Assembly: GCA_963923455.1 (NCBI GenBank)
Contig: CAWULT010000008.1
Coordinates: forward strand, 7,301-71,300
Source: CAWULT01 sp963923455
GTDB taxonomy: Bacteria > Acidobacteriota > Vicinamibacteria > Vicinamibacterales > UBA2999
DNA length: 64,000 nt
Reading direction: 5' to 3'
The notes under the pieces were generated by a model that was given only the letters and a program-made list of their open reading frames with translations, searched no databases and had not been told where the DNA came from. Positions 33,553-41,279 of this stretch are shown piece by piece. Position numbers and translations under genes: made by a program. Position 1 is the stretch's first letter, and every line of letters starts with the position of its first letter.

Positions 33553-36500
33553 TCAGAAGTCGTAGCCGATCCAGACCGAGAACTTCGGCTTCCGGAAGTT
33601 CGAGCTGCCGCCGCAGTAGACCTGTCCGGTCTGCTGGCAGGGGGCGGCAAACACCGCGTCCTCCCACTGGCGGTTGAAGAGCGTCCGCCACGCATAGTCG
33701 AAGTGGACGGGGAAGCCCAGCGCGAAGGTCTGCAGGCCGATGCCGTAGGACGCCCGCGCGTCGACCAGCCGCAGGCCACTGACCGTCGTGGCCTGGCCGT
33801 AGATCGGCTCCTGGGTCGTGACGCTCGTCTGCCGGAAGCCGACGACGGGCGTGTAGGTTTCGTTCTTGCGCGCGAACCACCGGAACGACTGGCCGTCGAA
33901 GTGCCCGCCGCCCAGGTTGGCGAAGAACACGCCGCGGACGCCGCCGAGCACGCCGAGCGGCGTCAGCATGGCCTCGATCAGCGGGAAGCGCAGCTCCGCG
34001 TTGAAGAACGCCGAGCGGCTGCCGAGGAACTCGAGGAACTGGTAGCCGCGCATCTCGGAGTTGCCGCCGAAATAGATGTAGGTCGGCGCGGCCCCCCAGC
34101 TCTTGAACCCGCGGGCCCGCAGGGCCAGCAGGCCCGTCGAGCCGAGCCGTTGGTAGTAACGCGCGTCGCCGTCGAGACTCTGGCGGGACAGCGTGCTACA
34201 ACGTGGACCTTCGTTGCCAGTGCAGGGGAGCGGGATCTTCGGCGCGACCTCGTAGCCCAGGCGCATCGTGTTGCCGGCCAGCGGGCCGAACTCGCGGAAG
34301 ACGGTCGTCTCCTGCACGAAGGTGACGCCGAACGGCACGTAGGTGCCCGACTGGAGCAGCGTGCGGCCGAACTGCTGCTGCTGATAGTCCACGGAGACTT
34401 CCTGCAGACCCGGGTCCGCGAAGTTCTCGACGTACTGCATCGCGCCGCCCGAGACCTCGATGCGGCGGTAGCGGTTGAACGGCCAGATGCCGAACGCCGT
34501 GCCGCCGCGGATCGTGCGCGTGGCCACGGCGAAGTCGCGGTCGATGAAGCCCGAATACATCGGGTCGTAGAAGACGTTGGCGAGCTGGCCGTAGAAGAAC
34601 TGCGTCTGCGAGAAGCCCTGCAGCGCGTAGTTGAACCGGCGCGACAGGTTCATGTAGGACGCCGACATCGTCCGGTACTGGGAGATCGACGCCGCGTAGA
34701 CGTTGAACTGCTGGTCGCCCAGCACGTCGCTGAAGGACACCGCCGAGCCGCCGAACACGTCGCCGCCGCTGGTGACGCCGACGTTCACCGGCGGGCGGCC
34801 GTCGAGGAACATGTTCTGGAACTTGCCCTTCTTCTTGATCTTGTCGGCGACGAGCGTGTGGCTGAGCGGCGCCTGGAAGTCGACGATCGGGCCCGGCGCG
34901 CCGAAGTCGGCCGAGGCCGCGGTGATGAGCGGATCGCGTCGCTCGAGGGTGTGCACCGTGTACTCGCCCTTGTAGTAGCTGACGAAGCCGATGCGCGGGC
35001 TCGACGCCCCGTCGCGCAGCACGACGGCCGTCGTGTTCCCGCCGAGCGCATCGGTGTACTGCCGCAGTTCGCCGTTCTTCAGGCTCAGCGTCCAGATGTT
35101 GTAGATGTTGCCGTTGGTCGCGATCTCGGGCGCGATCGGCTGGGTGGGGTCGGTGGCCGTCGACGGGAACACCAGCGTGTCGGCGTCGAGGAACTGCGCG
35201 GCGCCGTCGTCATGGGTGCCGAAGGTCACCTGGGTCTTGCGGCCGCTGGCCACGTCGAGCCGGAACAGCTTCTCGTTGCCGCTGACGCGCGCGAGGTAGA
35301 CGACGTACGAGCCGTCTGGCGACCAGGTCGGACCCGAGTCGGCGAAGTCGTCCTTGGTGAGATTGGTGATCTCGCGGGTCGCCAGGTCCAGCACGAAGAT
35401 GTCGCCCGTGCCGTCCTTGATCGCCCCGAACACCACCTTCCGGCCGTCCGGTGAGATGTCCGGCGACTCGGGCTCGTCGAGCGTGTCGAGCGGGATCCGG
35501 TCCTCGATGCCGCCCGTCAGGACGTTCTGGACGATCAGGGTGCGGTTCTTCTCGGCGCGCACGAAGTAGGCGAGCCGGTCGCCGCTCGGCGCCCAGGACA
35601 GCCACGGCACGGTGTTCCAGCGTCCGCCTGGCGTCACGAGGAACTCGAAGCCCTTGTCGTGGTCGAAGCCCTTCGTCAGGTTGCGGATGACGCTGCCGTC
35701 CTTGGCCGAGGTCAGGATCACGTCGTACTCGCGATCCTTCCGGTTGCCCGTGACGACCGCGAGCAGGTCGCCGGACGGGGACGGTTCCACCGAGAGGGCG
35801 TTGGTGAAGGCGGTCTTCTTGGCGTCGGGCGCGAGGTCGCGGCCGTAGTCCGCGGGGCGCTCCTTGTCGCGGAACGGCTTGAAGCGGTCCTTCAGGTACT
35901 TCTCGAACTGCTGGTCGAATTCCTCGGGGCTGAGCTTGAACGCCTCCTGGTAGGCGTTGTCGCCGCCGCCGATCACGGACTTGCGCAGCGCGAAGAGATA
36001 CTGGCGCAGCCCCTCCTTGCCCCACTTCGATTCCATGAACTCGAACACGGCGTGTCCGAGGTTGTAGATCATGCGCGGGTTGTTGAACTCGCCGTAGTCC
36101 TGCAGGTCGGACATCTTGGGCACGATGTCGGCCACGGCGGCGTCGCGCACGGTCATCAGGTCCTGCGGCCGCCAGATGCCGGTCATGTAGTCCGACAGGC
36201 CCTCGTTGACCCACAGCGGCACGTTCCGCCGCATCAGCGAGGTCGGGATGATGTCGAACTCGAACTGGTGGGTCAGCTCGTGCACGATCAGCCGGTAGAG
36301 CAGGTCCGGCGGTTCGTCCATCGGCATCACGATGCGGTTGCGGATCGGCTCGGCAAACGCGCCCACGCCTTCCTGTGCGGCGCCCGGAATGACGTTCTGC
36401 TGCTGGAACTCGCTGCTCGTCTGGAACAGGATGAGCGGGACCTTGTGTGCCAGGTCGTGTTTCAGTTCGGCGCTGATGTGCTGATAGGCGCTCTCGGCGT

Positions 36501-36729
36501 AGCCCGCCATCCGCTCCAGGTGCGGCCGGATCTCCGGGTAGAAGTAGATGACGAAGTGCTCCGTCTCGTACGTCATCCACCGGAAGTTGTCGTACCGGAT
36601 CTGGTTCTTGCCGAAGTAGGGGACGTAGGGCGTCTGGGCGGTGGCCGGGGAGGCGCCGACCGCCAGGACTACCGCGAACGCCGCGGCCGCTATCCGGAGC
36701 AGGGCCCCGCAGCGAGGGCGGTTGCTCAT
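33553..36729 (-). CDS. Peptidase MA-like / TolB propeller / outer-membrane barrel fusion
   Basis: Very large exported protein (1,058 aa) with three parts. (1) After a signal peptide (to ATAQ), a gluzincin metallopeptidase domain with H150-E-x-x-H154 (VHELTHQFEF) and third ligand E176 (WVNEGLSDY), as in peptidase MA / basic-secretory-protein families. (2) A TolB-like WD40 propeller (about 330-620) with repeats such as SPDISPDGRKVVFG, SGPTWSPDGSYVVYL and EPSPSGDLLAVVTG. (3) A C-terminal BamA/Omp85-like barrel (about 660-1058) ending SVWIGYDF. The same frame stays open upstream, but the ATG at 36729 has GGAGAG and a clean signal peptide. A TAAGAT box (36817-36812) may be its -10. Confidence 0.85.
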   Translation of the reverse strand: MSNRPRCGALLRIAAAAFAVVLAVGASPATAQTPYVPYFGKNQIRYDNFRWMTYETEHFVIYFYPEIRPHLERMAGYAESAYQHISAELKHDLAHKVPLILFQTSSEFQQQNVIPGAAQEGVGAFAEPIRNRIVMPMDEPPDLLYRLIVHELTHQFEFDIIPTSLMRRNVPLWVNEGLSDYMTGIWRPQDLMTVRDAAVADIVPKMSDLQDYGEFNNPRMIYNLGHAVFEFMESKWGKEGLRQYLFALRKSVIGGGDNAYQEAFKLSPEEFDQQFEKYLKDRFKPFRDKERPADYGRDLAPDAKKTAFTNALSVEPSPSGDLLAVVTGNRKDREYDVILTSAKDGSVIRNLTKGFDHDKGFEFLVTPGGRWNTVPWLSWAPSGDRLAYFVRAEKNRTLIVQNVLTGGIEDRIPLDTLDEPESPDISPDGRKVVFGAIKDGTGDIFVLDLATREITNLTKDDFADSGPTWSPDGSYVVYLARVSGNEKLFRLDVASGRKTQVTFGTHDDGAAQFLDADTLVFPSTATDPTQPIAPEIATNGNIYNIWTLSLKNGELRQYTDALGGNTTAVVLRDGASSPRIGFVSYYKGEYTVHTLERRDPLITAASADFGAPGPIVDFQAPLSHTLVADKIKKKGKFQNMFLDGRPPVNVGVTSGGDVFGGSAVSFSDVLGDQQFNVYAASISQYRTMSASYMNLSRRFNYALQGFSQTQFFYGQLANVFYDPMYSGFIDRDFAVATRTIRGGTAFGIWPFNRYRRIEVSGGAMQYVENFADPGLQEVSVDYQQQQFGRTLLQSGTYVPFGVTFVQETTVFREFGPLAGNTMRLGYEVAPKIPLPCTGNEGPRCSTLSRQSLDGDARYYQRLGSTGLLALRARGFKSWGAAPTYIYFGGNSEMRGYQFLEFLGSRSAFFNAELRFPLIEAMLTPLGVLGGVRGVFFANLGGGHFDGQSFRWFARKNETYTPVVGFRQTSVTTQEPIYGQATTVSGLRLVDARASYGIGLQTFALGFPVHFDYAWRTLFNRQWEDAVFAAPCQQTGQVYCGGSSNFRKPKFSVWIGYDF

Positions 36730-36981
36730 GAGACTCTCCTTGCAGGGGGGCGAGGGCCCTGCGTGGTCGACCCGAGAGCCCGGTGACCGGCACCAAGCCC
36801 CTCGGCTTCGCATCTTACTGCCGTCGCTGGACCCCGCAAACCAGCTTTTTTCGAAGGAACCGCCCTGTTTTGAGCAAAGGATGTACCGATGACCGCCCGC
36901 GCAGTGGCGTGGGATCCGGCTCGTCGTTGGCGCGCGGCGGCAGCGGGTGTCCTCCCGAATCGAAAGCACTGTCTCCGGTCG

Positions 36982-36987
36982 TATACT
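36982..36987 (+). promoter_or_regulatory. -10 box TATACT of the TlpA-like gene, near-leaderless
   Basis: TATACT is followed by nine bases and the ATG at 36997. An in-frame ATG at 36889 would put this box inside the coding region. Confidence 0.5.
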
Positions 36988-36996
36988 GGGAGTGCC

Positions 36997-37665
36997 ATGG
37001 ACACGAACGATCAGGCGCCACACGGGCCCGAGCACGCCACTGGCACGCCGGCCCTGCCCGAAGCCGACGGCGCGCCGGCGGGCGGCAACCGCCCATCCAG
37101 GAAGTCGGCCTGGCTCGCGATGGGGGCCGTGGCCTTGGCGCTGGCGCTGATCTGGCTGGCGCCCGGCATCGGTGACGACAGCGGTTCGTCCGCCCCGGGC
37201 AGCGAGGCCACCGGCGACTACCCGGGCGAGCCGGAGGACGCGCAGGCCTCTGGCAAGGCGGCGCCCCTGCACTTCACCGTGAAGGACATGCACGGTGTCG
37301 ACGTCAAGCTGGCGTCGTTCAAGGGCAAGGTCATCCTGCTGAACTTCTGGGCGACGTGGTGCGGCCCGTGCAAGGCCGAGATCCCGTCGCTCGTCGAGCT
37401 GCAGGCGCAGTACAAGGACGACCTGGTGATCCTGGGCTTCTCCGTTGACGACACGGTCGAGAAGATGAAGCCCTACGCCGAACAGTACCGGATCAACTAC
37501 CCGCTGCTCGTCGGCAGCGGGCGCGAGGACGTGCAGGATGCGTTCGGCCCGATGTACGGCATCCCGGTCTCGGTGATCATCGACCGCGAGGGGCGGATCG
37601 CGAAGAAGCACTCGGGCATCGCGTCGAAGGCCCAGTTCGAACGGGAGATCAAGGCCCTGTTGTAG
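36997..37665 (+). CDS. Membrane-anchored TlpA/ResA-like thioredoxin
   Basis: Protein of 222 aa: cytoplasmic Ala/Pro-rich tail, one membrane helix (about 38-54, SAWLAMGAVALALALIW), an acidic linker and a thioredoxin-fold domain. The active site is NFWATWCGPCKAEIPSL (CxxC), and the cis-Pro loop is in YGIPVSVIIDREG. Such proteins reduce or exchange disulfides in the periplasm, often for cytochrome c maturation. The start at 36997 gives a normal N-in membrane anchor and follows a TATACT box. A four-domain cytochrome operon partner is not adjacent. Confidence 0.92.
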   Translation: MDTNDQAPHGPEHATGTPALPEADGAPAGGNRPSRKSAWLAMGAVALALALIWLAPGIGDDSGSSAPGSEATGDYPGEPEDAQASGKAAPLHFTVKDMHGVDVKLASFKGKVILLNFWATWCGPCKAEIPSLVELQAQYKDDLVILGFSVDDTVEKMKPYAEQYRINYPLLVGSGREDVQDAFGPMYGIPVSVIIDREGRIAKKHSGIASKAQFEREIKALL

Positions 37666-37676
37666 TGGAAGGCCTG

Positions 37677-37682
37677 TAGTAT
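37677..37682 (+). promoter_or_regulatory. -10 box TAGTAT of the 73-aa protein gene, near-leaderless
   Basis: TAGTAT is followed by nine bases and the ATG at 37692. It lies just 12 bases after the TlpA-like stop, so the small gene can be transcribed on its own. Confidence 0.45.
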
Positions 37683-37691
37683 CATTCGATC

Positions 37692-37913
37692 ATGTTGAAG
37701 GGATTCACACACGCCCACCTCGCCTGCGGATGCCGCGTCGCGTTCCGCGAAGGCGTCGAGGGCAGCCCCGTGACCGTCGTGGTCGATGCGAAGGGGCCGG
37801 GGTGTGGCATCTCGATCCACGTTCGCGACCTGCCGCTCTACGACTACCGCGAGGCACTCCGGCCTCCGACGCGGTTCCTGTCGGTCGAGGAAGAGTTCGA
37901 GGAAGAGGGCTGA
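37692..37913 (+). CDS. Small cysteine-containing protein of unknown function
   Basis: Protein of 73 aa, not recognised. It contains HLACGCRVAF and VDAKGPGCGISIHV, giving three or four Cys plus nearby His that could bind a metal, and a very acidic end (SVEEEFEEEG). No signal peptide. It follows the thioredoxin-like gene and has its own candidate promoter. Codon pattern is like that of its neighbours, which supports a real gene. Confidence 0.6.
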   Translation: MLKGFTHAHLACGCRVAFREGVEGSPVTVVVDAKGPGCGISIHVRDLPLYDYREALRPPTRFLSVEEEFEEEG

Positions 37914-37953
37914 GACGCCCCGCCAGAGGGCGGGGGGCCGTCCCCGCCGGGCA

Positions 37954-38688
37954 TCAGCCCTGGAACTCCACCTGCAGGTCTGCGACGAGCGGCAGGTGGT
38001 CCGACGCCATCAGTGACAGCCGCGACCGCGGCAGCTCCAGCTTCGCCACCTCCACGTTGCCGGCGTAGTAGATGTGGTCCAGGTGCACCACGGGGAAGAC
38101 CCCTGGGTAGGTGCGCCGCCGCCGCAGGTGCGCTCGCAGGTCGATGCTCTGCAGCCGTTCGCTGAGCACGCTGGTGGCCAGGCCGCGCATCCACTCGTTG
38201 AAGTCGCCCAGCACGATCTTCGGCTCCCCGATCCGCCGGTCGTGCAGGATGGTGCTGAGCCGCTGGGCCTGGTGCCGCCGCTCCAGGAACGCGGTGCCGA
38301 GGTGAACGTTGTAGAGGTGCAGGATGTCGCCGTCGACGTCGATGTCGACGCGCTGGCAGCACCGGGGCTCGCAGGTCTTCCACGACAGGTCGTACTGGGC
38401 GTGATGCCGGATCGGGAAGCGGCTCAGGACGACGTTGCCGAACAGGGCCCCCCGCAGGTGGCGCGCCGGGGCCATCACCCAGCCCATGCCGAGCAGGGCA
38501 CCCAGCTCCTCCGCGTGGCCTTGGGAGTGGGGACCCGCCCCGATCACCTCCTGCAGCGCGATCACGTCCGGCTCGATGGCCCGGATGACGTCGGCGATCC
38601 GGCCAGGCATGGTCCGGCCGTCGAGGCCGCGGCAGCGGTGGACGTTGTAGGTGGCCACGCGCAGCGTGCGCCAGCGGCGGTCGGTCAT
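37954..38688 (-). CDS. Endonuclease/exonuclease/phosphatase family protein
   Basis: Cytoplasmic protein of 244 aa with the DNase I-like metal-dependent phosphoesterase fold. Motifs in order: VATYNVHRCRGLDG, VIALQEVIG, YNVHLGTAF, VLGDFNEWMRG, HLDHIYYAG and SDHLPLVADLQV, which supply the catalytic His, Asp, Asn and Glu. Substrates in this superfamily range from DNA to phosphoinositides and sphingomyelin; I cannot narrow it. It is divergent from the gene at 38718, with 29 bases between the two start codons and one shared TAGAATA element. Confidence 0.9.
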   Translation of the reverse strand: MTDRRWRTLRVATYNVHRCRGLDGRTMPGRIADVIRAIEPDVIALQEVIGAGPHSQGHAEELGALLGMGWVMAPARHLRGALFGNVVLSRFPIRHHAQYDLSWKTCEPRCCQRVDIDVDGDILHLYNVHLGTAFLERRHQAQRLSTILHDRRIGEPKIVLGDFNEWMRGLATSVLSERLQSIDLRAHLRRRRTYPGVFPVVHLDHIYYAGNVEVAKLELPRSRLSLMASDHLPLVADLQVEFQG

Positions 38689-38705
38689 GACGGTCCGTCG
38701 AGGAC

Positions 38706-38712
38706 TAGAATA
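38706..38712. promoter_or_regulatory. Symmetric -10 element (TAGAATA) between divergent genes
   Basis: Read on the plus strand TAGAAT is six bases before the ATG at 38718; read on the minus strand TATTCT lies 18 bases before the nuclease-fold gene start at 38688. The TANNNTA form can serve polymerase in both directions. Confidence 0.5.
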
Positions 38713-38717
38713 CCTGT

Positions 38718-39020
38718 ATGGCGAAGCTGACGAGCGAAGTCGAGCTGACCTGCCCGTGCTGCGACGCGGTGCTGGTGGTGGACCTCAACCTCGGCCGAAT
38801 CGTGGGCCACCGCGAAGCGCCGCGGGCCGACATGCCCGAACTCGACAACGCCGCCCGCATCCTGGAGGCGCAGGCGGCGCGCCGGGACGCGCTGTTCGAA
38901 CAGTCCGTGCAGGCGGAGAAGGGGCGGGGCGACGCGCTGTCGCGCCGGTTCGAGGAGGCGCTGAAGCAGGCCAACCAGGAGCCGGTCTCGAAGCCGACGC
39001 GGGCCTTCGACCTCGACTAG
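38718..39020 (+). CDS. Small CPCC-motif protein with helical C-terminus
   Basis: Protein of 100 aa, not recognised as a named family. The N-terminus (VELTCPCCDAVLVVDLNLG) is half of a zinc-ribbon-like knuckle with CPCC; no second Cys pair follows, so metal binding might need a dimer. The rest (about residues 42-90) is charged and helical (ARILEAQAARRDALFEQSV), probably coiled coil. The message seems leaderless. Its stop overlaps the convergent gene at 39017 by four bases. Confidence 0.65.
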   Translation: MAKLTSEVELTCPCCDAVLVVDLNLGRIVGHREAPRADMPELDNAARILEAQAARRDALFEQSVQAEKGRGDALSRRFEEALKQANQEPVSKPTRAFDLD

Positions 39021-39727
39021 CCCCGGCGTCGGTATTCGGCTGGCAACGCCGTCCATCGCTCGCGCCCCTTGTAGTACTTCCACGGTTTGAAGCCGTGCGC
39101 CTCGCGGAAGCGCCGGTAGCGCTCGCGCAGCCGCTCGACGCGCGCGTCCGACGACGCGATCGGGCGGTGTGGCCAGTCGAGCAGCAGCCGCTCCACCTTC
39201 CAGACGTTCTTCGCCGAGAGCCGCCAGTCCCACGTACCGAGCACCCGCAGGTCGACGACAGCATAGGCCTTCACCCGGCCCGTGAAGTCGATGTACGAGT
39301 CGAAGTAGCTCAGCGCCAGCGCGCGCGGCGTCGCGAACACCGGCCGGCGCCCGTGCAGCCCAGGGTCGCGCGAGCGCGCCACCGAGCCCCAGCCCGTCGC
39401 CGTCCGGTAGACGAAGATCACGTGGTCGAGCAGGTCTTCCGACTCGAAGCTGAGGACGAGCGGGGGATAGCGGTGCTGCTCCAGGATGACCGCCGCCGAG
39501 AGCGCCGCCTCGAGGCAGTGGGCCGTGCCCTCCCGGACGACGCCCCGGAAGCTGCGCAGCGTCTCGCCCCCCGTTTCGGTGTTGTACGGCAGGGCGTTCA
39601 GCCAGCGCTGGACGGCCAGCGGCGTCCGCAGCGAGGCGACCAGCGCGCGCTCGGCCGGCGTGAGGGCCAGCGCCGGCGGCGTCGACCGCTCAGTGCACGG
39701 GAGGGGCGGTCGCGGCGAGGTCGGCAA
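39017..39727 (-). CDS. Transglutaminase-like cysteine protease-fold protein
   Basis: Protein of 236 aa. GTAHCLEAALSAAVILEQ holds a Cys at the start of a helix, followed by LDHVIFVYRT with a His and GSVARSRDPGLHGR with a possible Asp, the order of a papain/transglutaminase C-H-D triad. The C-terminal third is basic and Trp/Tyr-rich (FKPWKYYKGRERW). No signal peptide. It is probably co-transcribed with the SCO1-like gene, whose 3' end it overlaps by 38 bases; that long overlap means the true start could be a little further in. Reaction unknown. Confidence 0.65.
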   Translation of the reverse strand: MPTSPRPPLPCTERSTPPALALTPAERALVASLRTPLAVQRWLNALPYNTETGGETLRSFRGVVREGTAHCLEAALSAAVILEQHRYPPLVLSFESEDLLDHVIFVYRTATGWGSVARSRDPGLHGRRPVFATPRALALSYFDSYIDFTGRVKAYAVVDLRVLGTWDWRLSAKNVWKVERLLLDWPHRPIASSDARVERLRERYRRFREAHGFKPWKYYKGRERWTALPAEYRRRG

Positions 39728-40550
39728 CGAGTTCGTCCGGAGTCCAGTGCGTTCCCGTGTAGGCGCGCACGAGCCGCCCGTCGGCGTCGATCACCGCGGT
39801 GCGCAGGTTGTGCGTCAGCTCGATCGGGCTGTCGGGGTTGCGTTCGACGAAGATCCCGAACTGCTCGCCGAAGGCGCGCGCCTCGGCCGGTTCCGCCGTC
39901 GCGAACGTCCAGACCTTCGGGTCCGCGCCGAGCACGCGGGAGTGCTCCCGGAGCACCGGCGGGGTGTCGTAGTCGGGGTCGAGCGTCACCGAGATCAAGC
40001 GCACGTCGGCGAGCTCGCGCCGGCGGGCGAGGGTCTTCTGCACCGCGGCGAAGTAGCGGTCCATCATCGGGCAGAAGTCGGGCAGCGGGCAGCGCGTGTA
40101 CATGAACGTCAGCGCGACGCGGTGGCCGCGCCAGGACGAGAACGCCCGGGCCGTGCCGTCCTGGTCGATCAGGCGCGACTCCTTGACCGGCGCGCCCGGT
40201 TCGAGCACGTCGGGCTGGGCCGGCGGCGGCGCGGCGGCGGGCAGGTCGGCGTGGCCGGTCCTGGTCAGCGTCGACAGGTAGGCCTTGACCTCCTCGACGA
40301 CCAGCGTGGCGGTGACGAGATCGCCGGCCTGCATCCCGTCGAGCAGCCTCGGGTCGCTGACCTTGAACGGCATCGTCATGCCGGGCATGAAGTTCTTGAT
40401 GTCCTGGTGCTTGATGACGACCTCGGTCGTGGCCGGCCGCACCTCGAGAATCTGGCCCACCAGCTCGAACTGGCGTGGCGGCGGCGCCTGGCGTCCGCAC
40501 GCGCACGCCACCAGCGCCAGGGCCAGCAGCATCGGCAGAATGCCCCGCAT
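39690..40550 (-). CDS. CusF-like copper domain fused to SCO1/SenC
   Basis: Lipoprotein (286 aa; lipobox ending LVACAC). Residues about 28-100 are a CusF-like copper-binding domain (GQILEVRPATTEVVIKHQDI then MPGMTMPFKV, with Met/His ligands). The second half is SCO1/PrrC thioredoxin-like: copper Cys pair in YTRCPLPDFCPMMDR (Cx5C spacing, a known bacterial variant) and the His ligand in DSPIELTHNL. SCO1 proteins insert copper into the CuA site of cytochrome oxidase subunit II, so it could serve the free-standing CuA protein at 26308 or an oxidase elsewhere. The start is seven bases after a TAGAGT box and is likely leaderless. Confidence 0.9.
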   Translation of the reverse strand: MRGILPMLLALALVACACGRQAPPPRQFELVGQILEVRPATTEVVIKHQDIKNFMPGMTMPFKVSDPRLLDGMQAGDLVTATLVVEEVKAYLSTLTRTGHADLPAAAPPPAQPDVLEPGAPVKESRLIDQDGTARAFSSWRGHRVALTFMYTRCPLPDFCPMMDRYFAAVQKTLARRRELADVRLISVTLDPDYDTPPVLREHSRVLGADPKVWTFATAEPAEARAFGEQFGIFVERNPDSPIELTHNLRTAVIDADGRLVRAYTGTHWTPDELVADLAATAPPVH

Positions 40551-40554
40551 TTCG

Positions 40555-40563
40555 TACACTCTA
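40555..40563. promoter_or_regulatory. Overlapping divergent -10 boxes (TACACT / TAGAGT)
   Basis: Only 18 bases separate the start codons of the SCO1-like (-) and DUF72 (+) genes. Plus strand: TACACT 40555-40560, eight bases before the ATG. Minus strand: TAGAGT 40563-40558, seven bases before the ATG. The two boxes share three bases, so only one polymerase could bind at a time. Confidence 0.55.
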
Positions 40564-40568
40564 GCACC

Positions 40569-41279
40569 ATGGCGACCTGGGTCGGCACCTCCGGTTACAA
40601 CTACCCCGAGTGGAAGGGGACCTTCTATCCCGACACGCTCCCGGCGGCCAGGATGCTCCCCTACTACGCGGAACGTTTCTCGACCGTGGAGATCAACTAC
40701 ACCTTCTACCGGTCGCCGACGGAGAAGGTCCTGGACGGCTGGAGCCGCGCGACGCCGGAGGCCTTTCGGCTCACGCTGAAGGCTCCCAAGCGCATCACGC
40801 ACGACGCGCGCCTGCGTGACTGCGGCGACCGGGTGCGGCAGTTCCTCGAGACGGCATCGAACCTGGGGCCGAAGCTCGGGGCGCTGCTGTTTCAGTTGCC
40901 GCCGAACCTGAAGAAGGACCTCGCGCTCTTCGACGACTTCCTCGCGACATTCCCGCCGAAGGTGCGCGCGGCGTTCGAGTTCCGCCATCCCTCGTGGCTC
41001 GACGACGACGTCTACGCACGGCTGCGCGAACGAAACCTGGCGCTGTGCGTGGCCGACTCGGAGAAGCTCTCGACGCCGGTCGTGATCACGGCGGACTGCG
41101 CCTATTTCCGGCTTCGGGACGAGGGTTATGCCCCCGACGACCTCGCGCGCTGGGCCGAGGTGATCCGGACGCAGGCGTCAGCGTGCGCCGACGTCTTCGT
41201 CTACTTCAAGCACGAGGAATCGGGAAAGGGACCGGCGTTCGCGACGGCGCTGCTGCGGGCGCTCGGTGGGCCGTCGTGA
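40569..41279 (+). CDS. DUF72 family protein
   Basis: Protein of 236 aa with the TIM-barrel-like DUF72 (YecE) fold. Hallmarks: VGTSGYNYPEWKGTFYP, YYAERFSTVEINYTFYRSP, FRLTLKAPKRITHD, LGALLFQLPPNL, AAFEFRHPSWL and YFRLRDEGY. The family is widespread but has no proven function. The last 74 bases overlap the convergent alpha/beta hydrolase gene. Message probably leaderless (TACACT eight bases upstream). Confidence 0.93.
   Translation: MATWVGTSGYNYPEWKGTFYPDTLPAARMLPYYAERFSTVEINYTFYRSPTEKVLDGWSRATPEAFRLTLKAPKRITHDARLRDCGDRVRQFLETASNLGPKLGALLFQLPPNLKKDLALFDDFLATFPPKVRAAFEFRHPSWLDDDVYARLRERNLALCVADSEKLSTPVVITADCAYFRLRDEGYAPDDLARWAEVIRTQASACADVFVYFKHEESGKGPAFATALLRALGGPS

Noticed and set aside
36889..36996. 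Longer start of the TlpA-like gene
   Set aside because: It would place a TATACT box inside the gene and add a basic, non-conserved stretch before the membrane anchor.
36730..37611. Upstream extension of the peptidase-barrel frame across the thioredoxin-like gene
   Set aside because: The ATG at 36729 has a ribosome binding site and a clear signal peptide; the extension is antisense to a well-recognised gene and shows no domain.
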